The notes beneath the pieces are model-generated. The model was given only the letters and a program-made list of their open reading frames with translations. It searched no databases and was not told the origin of the DNA. A stretch of 64,000 bases of DNA, taken from NCBI GenBank assembly GCA_028671895.1, contig CM053801.1:38506836-38570835 (forward strand), written 5' to 3'. This document shows, in pieces, positions 20,332 through 30,697 of the stretch (position 1 is its first letter; each line of letters begins with the position of its first letter). This DNA is from Oenanthe sinensis. Lineage: Eukaryota; Streptophyta; Magnoliopsida; Apiales; Apiaceae. The translations under genes were made by a program, and so were the position numbers.

Positions 20332-22832
20332 TCAATAATTTCCTTTTTCTTTTCAGATACAGAAGGCTTTGCCTTGTTGCCATCAGGGGCATTCATCTTG
20401 ACTTTGTCTTTTCCCTTGTCAACCTTGACTGGTTTGTCAGGTTTGGAAGTAGACTGGTCACTCCTAACTTTAGGAGGACTTGAAGTCTTAGTTTTTGACC
20501 CCACATGCTTTTTCTTACCACTACTAGATGTATGTTCAACAGATGCACTAGCAGTATTCATTAAATTAAAATAAGCATGCATGATGTTTACAGCACATGG
20601 CATACAATTAGGATTATTGCATTTAGCATGATTTGCATGCATGTTAGGCAAAGCAGTAGTTGCAGGCATGGTATTACAACCAACAGATTTTTCTTCCTCT
20701 ACATAGAACGGGCAATAGTAAGACAAATGATCAGTTTGATTACAAATATAGCATGCCTTTCTAGCTCGTGTAGATGTAGATACAGATGCAGGTTCAGTTT
20801 TAACTGCCTTTACAGGTGCTTTCATTTGGTCTGACCCTGCTACCCATTGTTTATATGACACCGTCTTAGCCTCCTTGGTTCCTACACCTCTCTTAGCATA
20901 AGCAATCTTACTAGCTCTTTTAGAAGTTGTAGGTTCTACTACTTTTTCTTCTGAATCTCTTTCAATTTTAATCTCATGTTCAATTTCAGTAGCAACAGGA
21001 TCTATGGTCCTAGGCTCAAAATGCTTAAAGATAGGTTTTCTAACATCCATTAAAACCTCAGGCACATTTTCTTTGACTAACACTGGCTCTAACAACTCAG
21101 CAGCCCTATTTTTCTTTTTCTGTGTGTAGTCAAGTCCTATGTTTACTTTTTCATTTTTGCTCTTGCCTGCCAGTTTCATGTACATGTCCCTTTCTACGAA
21201 AACTTTATTAGCGGCTTCTTCAAAAGATTTACATGTTACTTTAAGCTCAGCTAATTCATTTTTAAGTTCTTCGTTAAGGTCTTCCCTAATCTTAAGCTTG
21301 TGTTCTAAAACATCTACCTGATTCATTAACTGCCTTTCCTTACTTTCTCCTGATTCTAATTCCTCTACCCTGGCCTCGAGAAGTCTATTCTTAAGGGAGA
21401 GTTTAGCATTTTCCTCATTAACAGCAATTAGATTAAGTTGGAGATTGTACATATCTTTAGTCATGGCAGCTAATTCATTTTGGTACTCAGGAATAGACAT
21501 TTCATTTACGGTTAGAATTGGTACCTCTGATTGTTCTGAAGATTTTGCCATTAAAGCGAAGTTGCATAGCTCCTGATCTTCATCTTCATCAGACTCGTCC
21601 CAACCCTTCCCTTCAGTCACAACATACGCCCGGCTTCCCTTCTGTTGCTTGCTAACCAAGGCATCATATTTCTTTTTCAAATCAGCATAGGATTCCTTGG
21701 GATGAACGTACTTGGGCTTCTTGCACTCTGTTGCGAAGTGCCCCAATTCATTGCAGTTGTAGCATCTGAACTTGTTCTTGTCTACCAGGTTAGGTCTGTA
21801 GCCACTACCAGATGTGCTACTCCGACCGCTGTAATTTCCACTACCACTTACACTACTGCCTCTCCTGCCTCTTCGGCTGAAAGAACTACCAAATCGTCCT
21901 TTACCACTTCTTTGCTTCCTGAAGCTGATATGAGCAAATTCTCGAGCAATACAAGCATATGACTTGTCTTCTAATTTGTCCAGCTCTTCAAGGGTATAGT
22001 ATTCATCCTCACTTTCTTCGGATGGATCTTCAATGTCTAATACCACCCTTTCAGGATTAGCATTTTTCAATGAGTCAGCTGCAAGTGCCTTTACAGCAGT
22101 TTCTTCAGCTACAAGTCCAGACTCACTTACCGCTTTGTTTTCTCCACTATTGTAGGATCTTCTTCTGTCATTTTGTTCCTGCTCCAGCTCGTAGGTCTTC
22201 AAAACACCATACAGCTTTTCGAGAGAAGTGTTTTTCAAATCTCTTGACTCTCGAATAGCAGTGATCCTGTGTTCCAGATGTTTAGGCAAATTCAAGAGAA
22301 ACTTGATATTTGAATCTGCTAGTGGATAGACTTTATCTCTTATACTCAGCTCGATAAGCAATTTACTGTACCGTTTGTAAACATCTGCTACGCTTTCTCC
22401 TCGTTCGCATCTGAACGATTCATATTCAGATATCAGAATGCGTTTGTGATTATCTCTAACTTCCTCGGTCCCCTCCATCACCACAGCCAGTTTATCCCAC
22501 ATGGCTTTAGCTGTTTTTAATCCCTTTATTTGAACATAGTACTCTGAGTTTAGGGATTCAATTATGACGTTGCGTAACGACGCATCCATACCAACCAATT
22601 CTTTATCTGCGTCTGAAAACTCCATTTCCTCTTTAGGAACAGACCGGGATGGAATTAGTATCCCTCCTTCCATTCGCTCTGGCTCAATTCTCATGGGTAT
22701 GTATGGACCGTTTTCCAATATTCTCAAGTATACCTTGTTTATTGATTCAAGGTAAGCTTTCATCCTTCCGGTCCATTCGTCATAATGTTGTGCATCAAAC
22801 GGAGGTATCTTAAATCTGTGTGCGGCGGCCAT
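20292..22832 (-). CDS. Gag, copy B (846 aa, intact)
   Basis: Same architecture as copy A gag: start MAAAHRFKIPPF, copia gag domain, Arg/Ser/Gly-rich linker, CX2CX4HX4C knuckle, coiled coil, second knuckle CYICNQTDHLSYYC, Lys-rich tail ending WVPKNT. It differs from A mainly in the repeated Ser/Gly/Arg linker before the first knuckle (three residues shorter) and in scattered substitutions. The frame is intact, and the LTR upstream is complete, so this copy could be transcribed and make capsid protein. Confidence 0.92.
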   Translation of the reverse strand: MAAAHRFKIPPFDAQHYDEWTGRMKAYLESINKVYLRILENGPYIPMRIEPERMEGGILIPSRSVPKEEMEFSDADKELVGMDASLRNVIIESLNSEYYVQIKGLKTAKAMWDKLAVVMEGTEEVRDNHKRILISEYESFRCERGESVADVYKRYSKLLIELSIRDKVYPLADSNIKFLLNLPKHLEHRITAIRESRDLKNTSLEKLYGVLKTYELEQEQNDRRRSYNSGENKAVSESGLVAEETAVKALAADSLKNANPERVVLDIEDPSEESEDEYYTLEELDKLEDKSYACIAREFAHISFRKQRSGKGRFGSSFSRRGRRGSSVSGSGNYSGRSSTSGSGYRPNLVDKNKFRCYNCNELGHFATECKKPKYVHPKESYADLKKKYDALVSKQQKGSRAYVVTEGKGWDESDEDEDQELCNFALMAKSSEQSEVPILTVNEMSIPEYQNELAAMTKDMYNLQLNLIAVNEENAKLSLKNRLLEARVEELESGESKERQLMNQVDVLEHKLKIREDLNEELKNELAELKVTCKSFEEAANKVFVERDMYMKLAGKSKNEKVNIGLDYTQKKKNRAAELLEPVLVKENVPEVLMDVRKPIFKHFEPRTIDPVATEIEHEIKIERDSEEKVVEPTTSKRASKIAYAKRGVGTKEAKTVSYKQWVAGSDQMKAPVKAVKTEPASVSTSTRARKACYICNQTDHLSYYCPFYVEEEKSVGCNTMPATTALPNMHANHAKCNNPNCMPCAVNIMHAYFNLMNTASASVEHTSSSGKKKHVGSKTKTSSPPKVRSDQSTSKPDKPVKVDKGKDKVKMNAPDGNKAKPSVSEKKKEIIDVGPKHHWVPKNT

Positions 22833-23316
22833 TTTAATAAAGTTTAAAATTAAGATAATACACTTTTCAAATTACAATAAATTGTATTTACTTGAAAAAT
22901 TAATTATCTCACTTTAAATGTCCAACAATTAATATCCAACGGATTCTGCACTTAAGATTCAAGCAAGTTAGTTTTAATCACAGGAACAGTAGCAGGGTCC
23001 ACAATTTTTCAAGTCCAAACAAAAAGGTGTCCACTTTCTAGTTGACAGAAGTTCGAAATTGTCCTTTTTGTTTAGCCAATCAGTTGATTCCAGTTTTGAC
23101 CACAAGAAAATCCACAAAGCTCTAAAGTACAGTATTTTGGAATTTTGTACAAGTATTCCTTACACCATGACTCAGAACTTTTTAGATCTACGATTTTTTT
23201 CAAGAAGAAACAAATAAAAACTTTCGGCACAAACTTCAAGGAAAAATTAGATCTGGGATTTTCAAGAACCAACTCAAACAACACAGTAGGATCTCTGTTA
23301 GATGTGTTTAACAGGA
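22833..23316 (-). other. Leader of copy B between PBS and gag
   Basis: Untranslated leader of about 480 bases. It is the counterpart of 59,522-60,004 in copy C. It contains short unrelated frames only. Confidence 0.7.
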
Positions 23317-23328
23317 GCTCTGATACCA
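23317..23328 (-). other. Primer-binding site of copy B
   Basis: The plus strand reads gctctgatacca, the reverse complement of TGGTATCAGAGC, which pairs with the 3' end of initiator-methionine tRNA. It lies two bases from the LTR edge. Confidence 0.92.
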
Positions 23329-23330
23329 AT

Positions 23331-24592
23331 TGTTAGGTCCAAAGTGTTGTAGAGGGGGGGGGGGTGAATACAACTGTTTAAAATTTATGAGAGAATGAAC
23401 AATGTGCAAGTAATAAATGATGACTCAGAATTTCAAGAATATATCATTATATTCATTGATGGATTTGCTACAACATTCATAAAAGCATCATGATCAGTTG
23501 AACAATAAATACAGCAATTAAAGCTAGATTCAACTGATCCTCTCTCTCTCACTTTTTGTTTTACAGTAAATGCTCTCTCTTAAAAAAAATTATCGTTGAA
23601 AATACAGAGATACAAGTTTTTTTTGAATAAAAAACAAAGTGCTGCTTTTATAATGTCATGTAGTCTTGATCTTGTCCTTTTTGTGTACGTGGCCCAATCA
23701 GGACTTTGACAACAAAAAGTACTTTCCCAACAACTCTGGATCAACCGTTCACAATAAGCCACTTGTCCCTTGAACATTAAATTGTTACATTTCTACCCGC
23801 ATCTCGATCTTCGCCTGGACCCATCTCGATCTCGATCTGTGAAAATCTCGATCTCGATCTGGGAGAATCTCGATCTCGATCTATGAGGATCTCGATCTCG
23901 ATCTGTGAAAATCTCGATCTCGATCTGGGAGAATCTCGATCTCGATCTATCGCCTGGATCGGGATTTGCCTTTGCAGTGTTTTACTTCACTTGTAAATCT
24001 CGACCCGCATCTCGATCTGCTGTGGATCGACATTTGCCTTGGCAAATATGCACACATCCAATGTTGACCTTCTTTAGTGACTAATTGAGAATTAACCTTT
24101 GTGAGCAAGTTTCCTTAGCTTCTTCAATTTCTTTTCCTCACTCAATTCAAATGAGATCTTCTATTACTGACACGAACTTGCCTCCAATGTCCTGACACTT
24201 GATGCAATGGTCTGGTTCATAAGTGACTAGTCTTGTAGGGGTTCTTGCTTCTGAATGTCAGTTCTCATTTGTTGATTAACCTTTACATTATCCAGATGTT
24301 GATATACATTACATGAAATCACTTTGGCCTTCTTGATACTTCCTTGACATTAATTTGATTCTCCATTAGATAAGTTAGGGCATGAGCAATACTCAGATTG
24401 AACTTCTTCTCACTTATGCATCCTTGATTAACCAAATTAGTTACTTGTAGTTACCAAGTATCATTACCATTTCTTCAGTTGATTGATTCCATGTGCTTCT
24501 TCAGTTTCTCTTGTTTTGCTGTTGTTTTATCTTTTACTTAGTTGAGTTACAAAATAATTAAGTGTTACAAGTTAGTACACCTATGCCTTTCA
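23331..24592 (-). repeat. Complete 5' LTR of copy B (1,262 bp)
   Basis: Bounded by TG (23,331) and CA (24,592) on the plus strand. On the minus strand it runs from TGAAAGGCATAGG to GGACCTAACA. It matches the LTR at 58,252-59,507. It carries a TATA box (minus TTATAAAAG, 23,645-23,653), the palindromic array and a long G run (C on the minus strand) near its inner end. Confidence 0.92.
23797..24036 (-). repeat. GATCGAGATC palindrome array in the LTR of copy B
   Basis: Units of about 24 bases (CTCGATCTCGATCTGGGAGAAT and variants with GTGAAAAT or ATGAGGAT) are repeated around the palindrome-rich core CTCGATCTCGATC. The array is flanked by tttgccttggcaaat-type sequence. It lies upstream of the TATA box on the minus strand, so in the promoter region of the LTR. 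Confidence 0.85.
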
Positions 24593-25103
24593 GTATCTAC
24601 TCATGACTTGCTTTTCAGAGTTGGTACCGGTCAAGGTTTGAACTCTCCTAAGTCCTCTACTTCTATGGCTACCAGATATAGATGGAATGTTTCACCTTGA
24701 ATATTTATCCATTTTTTTGTGTAACCACACTACATAGACAACGACAAGTCAAAGGCTATGGTGCCGATCTACGGCTTTGAGACGTTAAAGGTCATGTCTC
24801 AATCCTTTTCTCAATCCTGTTCGTCGAATGCTTCGAGGAATAACCATATCCTCTAATTGCAACCTCACAATAACATTCGCTTAGCTGGGCATCTCCAGAG
24901 ATGTACTGCCAACATCTCGTCTCACGATTTGACCCCATTCAGAGTTCTTAAAACTCTTGCTAACTAGCAGTTACAGTACCTCTTGAGGTTTACAGGGGAA
25001 AGACTTAGATACATGAGTATCCAGATATATGTAGTAGAGGTACTACTGAACCATCCTTACAACTTGTTATTACCACATTGAATGCACTTCGAGGGATCTC
25101 CTC
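24593..25103 (-). other. 3' untranslated region of the second copia element
   Basis: Follows the RNase H stop of the element on the minus strand. Without coding potential. It is interrupted at 24,592 by the LTR of Sirevirus copy B, so the 3' LTR of this element is not attached here. Confidence 0.5.
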
Positions 25104-27820
25104 TCAGGTGTATTGGGTTCCCGCTGTTGATGACTCAAAACGGGTTGTTAGTCTCATCCCCAACCTCGACTTAAGGACAACATCATGCTCAAGTCCCTTA
25201 GTCAAATGATCAAACAGGTTGTCTTGAGTTCCAATAAACTCAATAGCAATGATCCTATCAGACATCAAACCCCTTATAGACTTTAGTCTAACTTGGAAGT
25301 GTCTCTTAGTTTTCACATTATACTTCTTACTATTTATCTTGTCGATAGTTGTACGACTATCACAATGAACAACAAGAGCAGGAAGTGGTTGGCTTACTAC
25401 ATGAATCACAGACATAAGTCCATGCAACCATTCAGCCTCCGTCTCCGTGGCATCTAATGCACACAACTCAGCCTCAAAGGTAAACTGAGTTACAATAGTC
25501 TGTCTAGCAGACTTCCAGGATATAGTTCTACCCGCAAGGGTAAACATAAATCCGGTCACTCCATTGGAACCAGATTTCTTAGCTATCCAACTTGCATCAC
25601 TATATCCCTCTAGCACTCCATGAAACCTCCTGTAATGCAAACCAAGGTAGATGGTGCCTTTTAGATATCTAAGCACTCTATCAAGAGCATCCCAATTAGT
25701 CTTGTTTGGACAACTTGTATATCTAGCTAACTTTGACACGGAATATGAAATATCTGGCTTAGTGCCATTAGAAAGATATTGCAAACTCCCAATAATCTGA
25801 GAATATCTTAACTAAGACACGGGAACTCCTGACTTATTCTTGACAAGAGCAACATTTAAATCATATGGTGTGCTTGCGATTCTATAATTTGAATAACCAT
25901 ACTTCTCAAGTATAGATTTCTCTATATAATTAGATTGTGACAAGGTTATTCCATCAGCTGACTGAGTTAGCTTGGTACCAAGAATCACATTAGCCACACC
26001 CATATCCTTCATTTCAAAGTGCCTTTTCAATAAACTTTTTGTCTCATTAATAATCTCAATATTGGTTCCAAACAACAGTATGTCATCCATATACATGCAC
26101 AAAATTACTTTTTCATTTCCTTTAACCTTATAGTACACACTTGTCACTTTCATTAACCAAAAAATTCGAAGTCAAAACAGTTTCATCAAACTTTTTATGC
26201 CAGTCTCTAGGAGCTTGTTTCAAGCCATAGATAGATTTGACTAACTTACAAACTTTCCTTTCATTGCCAGAAGCAACAAATCCCTCTGGCTGATCCATAT
26301 AAATCTCTTCTTCAAGATCACCATGAAGAAAAGTTGTCTTTACATCCATCTAATGGATAATAAGACCATGTACAGAAGCCAATGTTATAAGCATTCGAAT
26401 TGTTGTCATTCTTGTAACATGAGAGTATGTATCAAAATAGTTAATGCCTTCCATTTGCCTAAAACCCTTAGCTACCAGCCTAGCCTTATACTTATCTGTT
26501 GAGCCATCAGGGTTCATTTTTTTTTGAAGATCCATTTACATCCTATAGTAGTACACCCAGGAGGGAGATCAACCAACTCCCATGTTCCATTAGAAACAAT
26601 ATAGTCGATCTCACTCTTTACAGCGCCTTTCCAGTGCCTTGACTCTGAAGAGTCCATGGCCTGCCAAAAAGTTAAAGGTTCATCCTCGACATTGTAAGTG
26701 ATAAAATCACTTTCAAAGTCCTTGACCGCCTTTGCCCGCTTACTCCTTCTAGGTTCATCTAATTCGTTAGGAGTAGAGCTACTAACAGAATCCACCACCA
26801 CATTTGTCATCCTTTCTACATGATCAGGAATGGAACTCGATGTGCGAGTGAGATCATCATCAGAAATACCCTGAGGTATACCAGTCTTCATAGGGAACAC
26901 ATTCTCAAAGAATGTTGCATCACGAAACTCAACTATAGTGTTTTCCACTATACCATCTATGTCAGATTTTAACACTAAAAATCTCATAGCGGTGGTTTCA
27001 ATATAGCCCAGAAAGATGGAATCAATAATTTTCGGTACTAGTTTCTTTCTCTTGTGTTCAGGGACAAGTACCTTTGCAAGGCAGCCCCAAATACGAAGAT
27101 ACTTTAAACTAGTCTTTTTGCCCTTCCATAACTCATAAGGTGTCTTGTCCATATATTTCAGAGGGACTCTGTTCAGAATATGGCAAGCCGTATTCAGAGC
27201 CTCTCCCCACATGTACTTAGGCAACCCAAAATTAATAAGCATAATGTTAATCATATCTTTAAAAGTTCTATTCTTTCATTCTGCCACCCCATTACACTCA
27301 GGAGTGTATGGTGGAGTTACCTCATGGACTATACTATTGCTTTTGCAAAATTCATTAAATGACGTACCCGTATACTCTCCATCTTTATCAGATCTCAAAC
27401 GCTTAAGTACTTTACCAGTTTGTGTTTCAGCTTCATTTTTATACATAATAAATTTATCAAGTGCTTCATCTTTATGTTTAATCAAATAAACATGACAATA
27501 TCTACTACAATCATTAATAAAGGTAATGAAATATCTTTTATTATCCTTAGTCAAAACCCCACCGAATTCACACATGTCTGTGTGAACTAATTCTAAAACT
27601 TCTGAATCCCTAACAATATTATGAAAGAGTTTCCTAGTTAGTTTAACAGTCACACATACTTGACATTTAAATTTCTTTTCAATGACATGCTTTGGAATCA
27701 ACTCTAAATTCATCATATTCTTTAAAACACCAAAATTTAGATGAACAAGACGTGAGTGCCATAAATCGGATGATTCAACACAATTTACAGAAGGAACAAC
27801 ATTATCATTAATAAATATTA
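25104..27820 (-). pseudogene. Second Ty1/copia element: pol with several stops and frameshifts
   Basis: On the minus strand: the end of a GAG-pre-integrase domain (LWHSRLVHLNFG), integrase (VHTDMCEFGG, RSDKDGEYTG, PYTPECNGVAE), reverse transcriptase (CKWIFKKK, MDVKTTFLHGDLEEE, YMDDILLFG) and RNase H (EGYSDASW, then NLFDHLTKG). Breaks: TGA after NGVAE (about 27,275), a shift in an A-run at 26,512-26,520, TAG before MDVKTT (26,350), a shift near 26,140, and TAG at 25,810. Gag and protease are absent; the frame starts next to LTR sequence at about 27,820. The family differs clearly from the Sireviruses. A Tnt1-like relationship is likely but not resolved. Confidence 0.85.
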
Positions 27821-27872
27821 TTTTTGAGTATTAGTATTTTCGTAATGTAGTAAACCGTATTAGTAGGTGACC

Positions 27873-28231
27873 CGACCCGACACGACCCGAGGCCAGGCGA
27901 GGCGGCGGCAACGTACGTGTGTGTGCGCGCGATGGCACACTATTACACCATGCACACTCCCATGCCTTAGTAGTTGACACTACTCTTGCACATATATGCC
28001 TATAAAACACCCACACTGATATTACATTATCTATGTGGGACAATCACATTTAACTCATTTCAAGGTAGCAACTTCTACTCAATTTATCTATAGATTACAC
28101 TAAGAAAATGTCTTAGATCTAAACATGAAAGTTTAAGTTCTCATAGTAAGGAACAACTTCCAATAGTTAGTTTCCGGAAATTACACCAAGAACATATATA
28201 AAATATGTCTTAAACTTTCCATTTTCTAACA
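27873..28231 (-). repeat. Copia LTR (right copy, 5' LTR of the second copia element)
   Basis: On the minus strand it starts TGTTAGAAAATGG at 28,231, a start typical of copia LTRs. It contains a minus-strand TATA-like run (tatatgcctataaaac). It matches 3,700-4,063. The inner boundary near 27,840-27,870 is unclear because gag and protease are deleted. Confidence 0.6.
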
Positions 28232-29577
28232 ATTTTGTTACTGTTGACAAGTATTAGCGCTTGCAAAATGGTTAAATGAGTATGTATTGAAATAACTGAA
28301 TCAAAATTTATGGAATTGAGATTCAATTTTGTATATGAATTTGATAATTTGAAATAATTTAATTTGAACCGATACTGATTGAATATAGTACGTTAATTTG
28401 ATAAAGATGCATAAAGTAATTTGATCTGATTTGAAAATGATTTTGAAAATTTAATGAAACTAATTCCAAATAATAAATCCAATAATGATCCTACTAAATT
28501 CAAAATAAATTTATTAATTTAATAAATTATAAATAAATTATCCTACTAAACACATCTAGATTTTTTATCTAAAAAATGTTTGAGAATTAAAATGCAGATA
28601 TATAGGTTTAACAGGAACATGCATTAATGTAGGCTGTATAATGGTTAGTTGCCTACTACGTGTAAGTGACTGCGAATTTTAATTTTTAAGGCGAAGAATC
28701 TCATGCTCTGTACAATGGACAAAGGTCACAATGCTATGACGTCTTTATCCGAGAATATACCAATGAATATATCAAGACGCAAGGTCCCATTATTTATATA
28801 TTCCTTTTATTTTGGCTAGTTGTTTATAATTATACAAGTAATTTTATACACGAGTTGACAATATATTTTATAAATATTTTAAGACGGGGCAGTATTATTA
28901 GATGGAAATTAGTTTAATATATAAGAAAAAATATTAAATAATCGCCCAATTAGAAGGAGTTTGACTGCGATTAATTAATTAGTCGTATTAATTTCATCAT
29001 AGCAACATTTATTTGCCGTACCAGTTATTATAAATCAGCAAGAAATGTTAAAATTGTTCATTATTATAAGTAATTAGTACATAATAATTTAGAAAAAAAA
29101 TTATATTAGTACAATAAAAATAATAAATAACATTCTATTATAATTTTTTCTTTTTAATGAGACAAATTGATATACAACCTTAAATACTAAATAATGTGCA
29201 GGGGGTGTTTTGGGACTTGAATTAAATTTGATTTGTTTAAAAAAAAACAATCTCGAAAATAATTGTTGACATTTTCGTTATAAAGAATTAGATAAACCCA
29301 TTTCCGGCCGCAAGGGAACTAATCATATTTTTTCATATTATTCAATGCAGGTATAGTTTATTCTTATATAAAAATTTAAATAATCATAAAATGATGTATT
29401 TGTACATAGCAAATTTAAAATTTTAATTTTCAGAAAATCCCTATCAGTCTTACATAAGTTTTGGTTAATTTTTTAGTGTAATATATATGCTAAGTAGGGT
29501 TGTTCAAAAGTTATATTTAAACCTCACATATTTAGTTATTGTATAGAAACAGAAAACGAATATATAGCTATCATGTA
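28232..29577. other. AT-rich intergenic DNA
   Basis: No coding frame, RNA gene or clear repeat recognised. Long A/T runs throughout. Confidence 0.5.
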
Positions 29578-29828
29578 CTCCCTCCGTCCCAACCAATTCT
29601 TTACACTTTCCTTTTTGGGACGTCCCATCCAATTCTTTACATTACTAAAAATAGTAACTTTTAACAATAAATATATTATTACATCCACTACTTCACTCCA
29701 CTTTTTCAACACTTTACACTATTACACCCACTACTTCATTTATTTTAACAATAAAATCACTATTACACCCACTATCCTTGGTCTCCGTGCCCGAACCAAA
29801 TGTAAACATTTGGCCGGGACGGAGGGAG
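29578..29828. mobile_element. Stowaway-like MITE (251 bp)
   Basis: The element starts CTCCCTCCGTCCC and ends GGGACGGAGGGAG, forming terminal inverted repeats. It is flanked by TA on both sides (29,576-29,577 and 29,829-29,830), the target duplication of Tc1/mariner-type Stowaway elements. The interior is AT-rich and non-coding. A frame that happens to be open across it is not a gene. Confidence 0.88.
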
Positions 29829-30656
29829 TAATAAATTATAGTTTGTCGCGCATGGTACACCAAGAATAATTAATAAAAATTATTGACTTACTGAAGAACG
29901 GAATAGAGAACAAAATTGACGCACTGCTTAATTTTAAAACAATATTCCCGCCGTCCCCTTTACGTGACTCTTTGATTTTTTACGCGTATTTTAAATAAAT
30001 GAAATTTATGAAGACAATTGGTATGATGTGAATGAGTCATTCTCGTGAATTTATTATATAATTTAAATTATTATAAATGAAAAGAAAAATTGAATGAAAA
30101 TTTAAATATTTAAATTTTATTTTATAATTCAGATTTCATTTCGATCTTTTCCCATTTCAGAACTTAGTTTCTCTTGTGTTAGCAAACATGTTTTTTTACC
30201 TTCATTTAGGGTCCAGGAAGCATGCAGGAGCTGTCATCTTCTTAATTATACTTAAATGTCCCAAATAAAATAATATCTGACAACTATGAGCTATAGTAGT
30301 TTAAGTTTAGAACTGCAATTACGTACATACCAGGTACATAGACATGAGAAGTTTAGAACTGCAATTACATACAAAGTACACTGTACATAGACATGTATAC
30401 GAAGAGAAATTATTATTCTAAAAAGATAATAACCAATCGGACCCAACCGAGCAAACCGCTTTTTACGGTTCTTTAAGCGGTTTGATTTGATTTAGGTTCG
30501 ATTTAGGTTTGATTTAAATACAAACCGTTATTTTTCGGTTCAGTCTGATTTTCATTTCTAAACTGATTATTAAGACCGAACCGGACCGTTATAAATATTA
30601 TATATATATATATATAATATAATATTAATTTGTTTAGCATTTACCTATGTTTGCCT

Positions 30657-30697
<41 letters not shown>

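Larger units (their letters stand above)
15271..24592 (-). mobile_element. Sirevirus-type Ty1/copia element, copy B (inverted, 3' truncated)
   Basis: Read on the minus strand: complete 5' LTR (24,592-23,331), primer-binding site, leader, gag, pol, hexamer array, and ORF1 broken at 15,271. It matches copy A in order and almost base for base. It is intact where A is deleted (the LTR and primer site) but lacks the end of ORF1, all of ORF2 and the 3' LTR. Its outer flank (gtatctactcatg) lies in the 3' region of another copia element. The 5 bases outside B (gtatc) do not match those outside A (ctttc), so A and B did not arrive as one insertion with a target-site duplication. Confidence 0.9.

Noticed and set aside
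29573..29869. 98-residue frame at the MITE
   Set aside because: Begins in the terminal inverted repeat of a non-coding Stowaway element.
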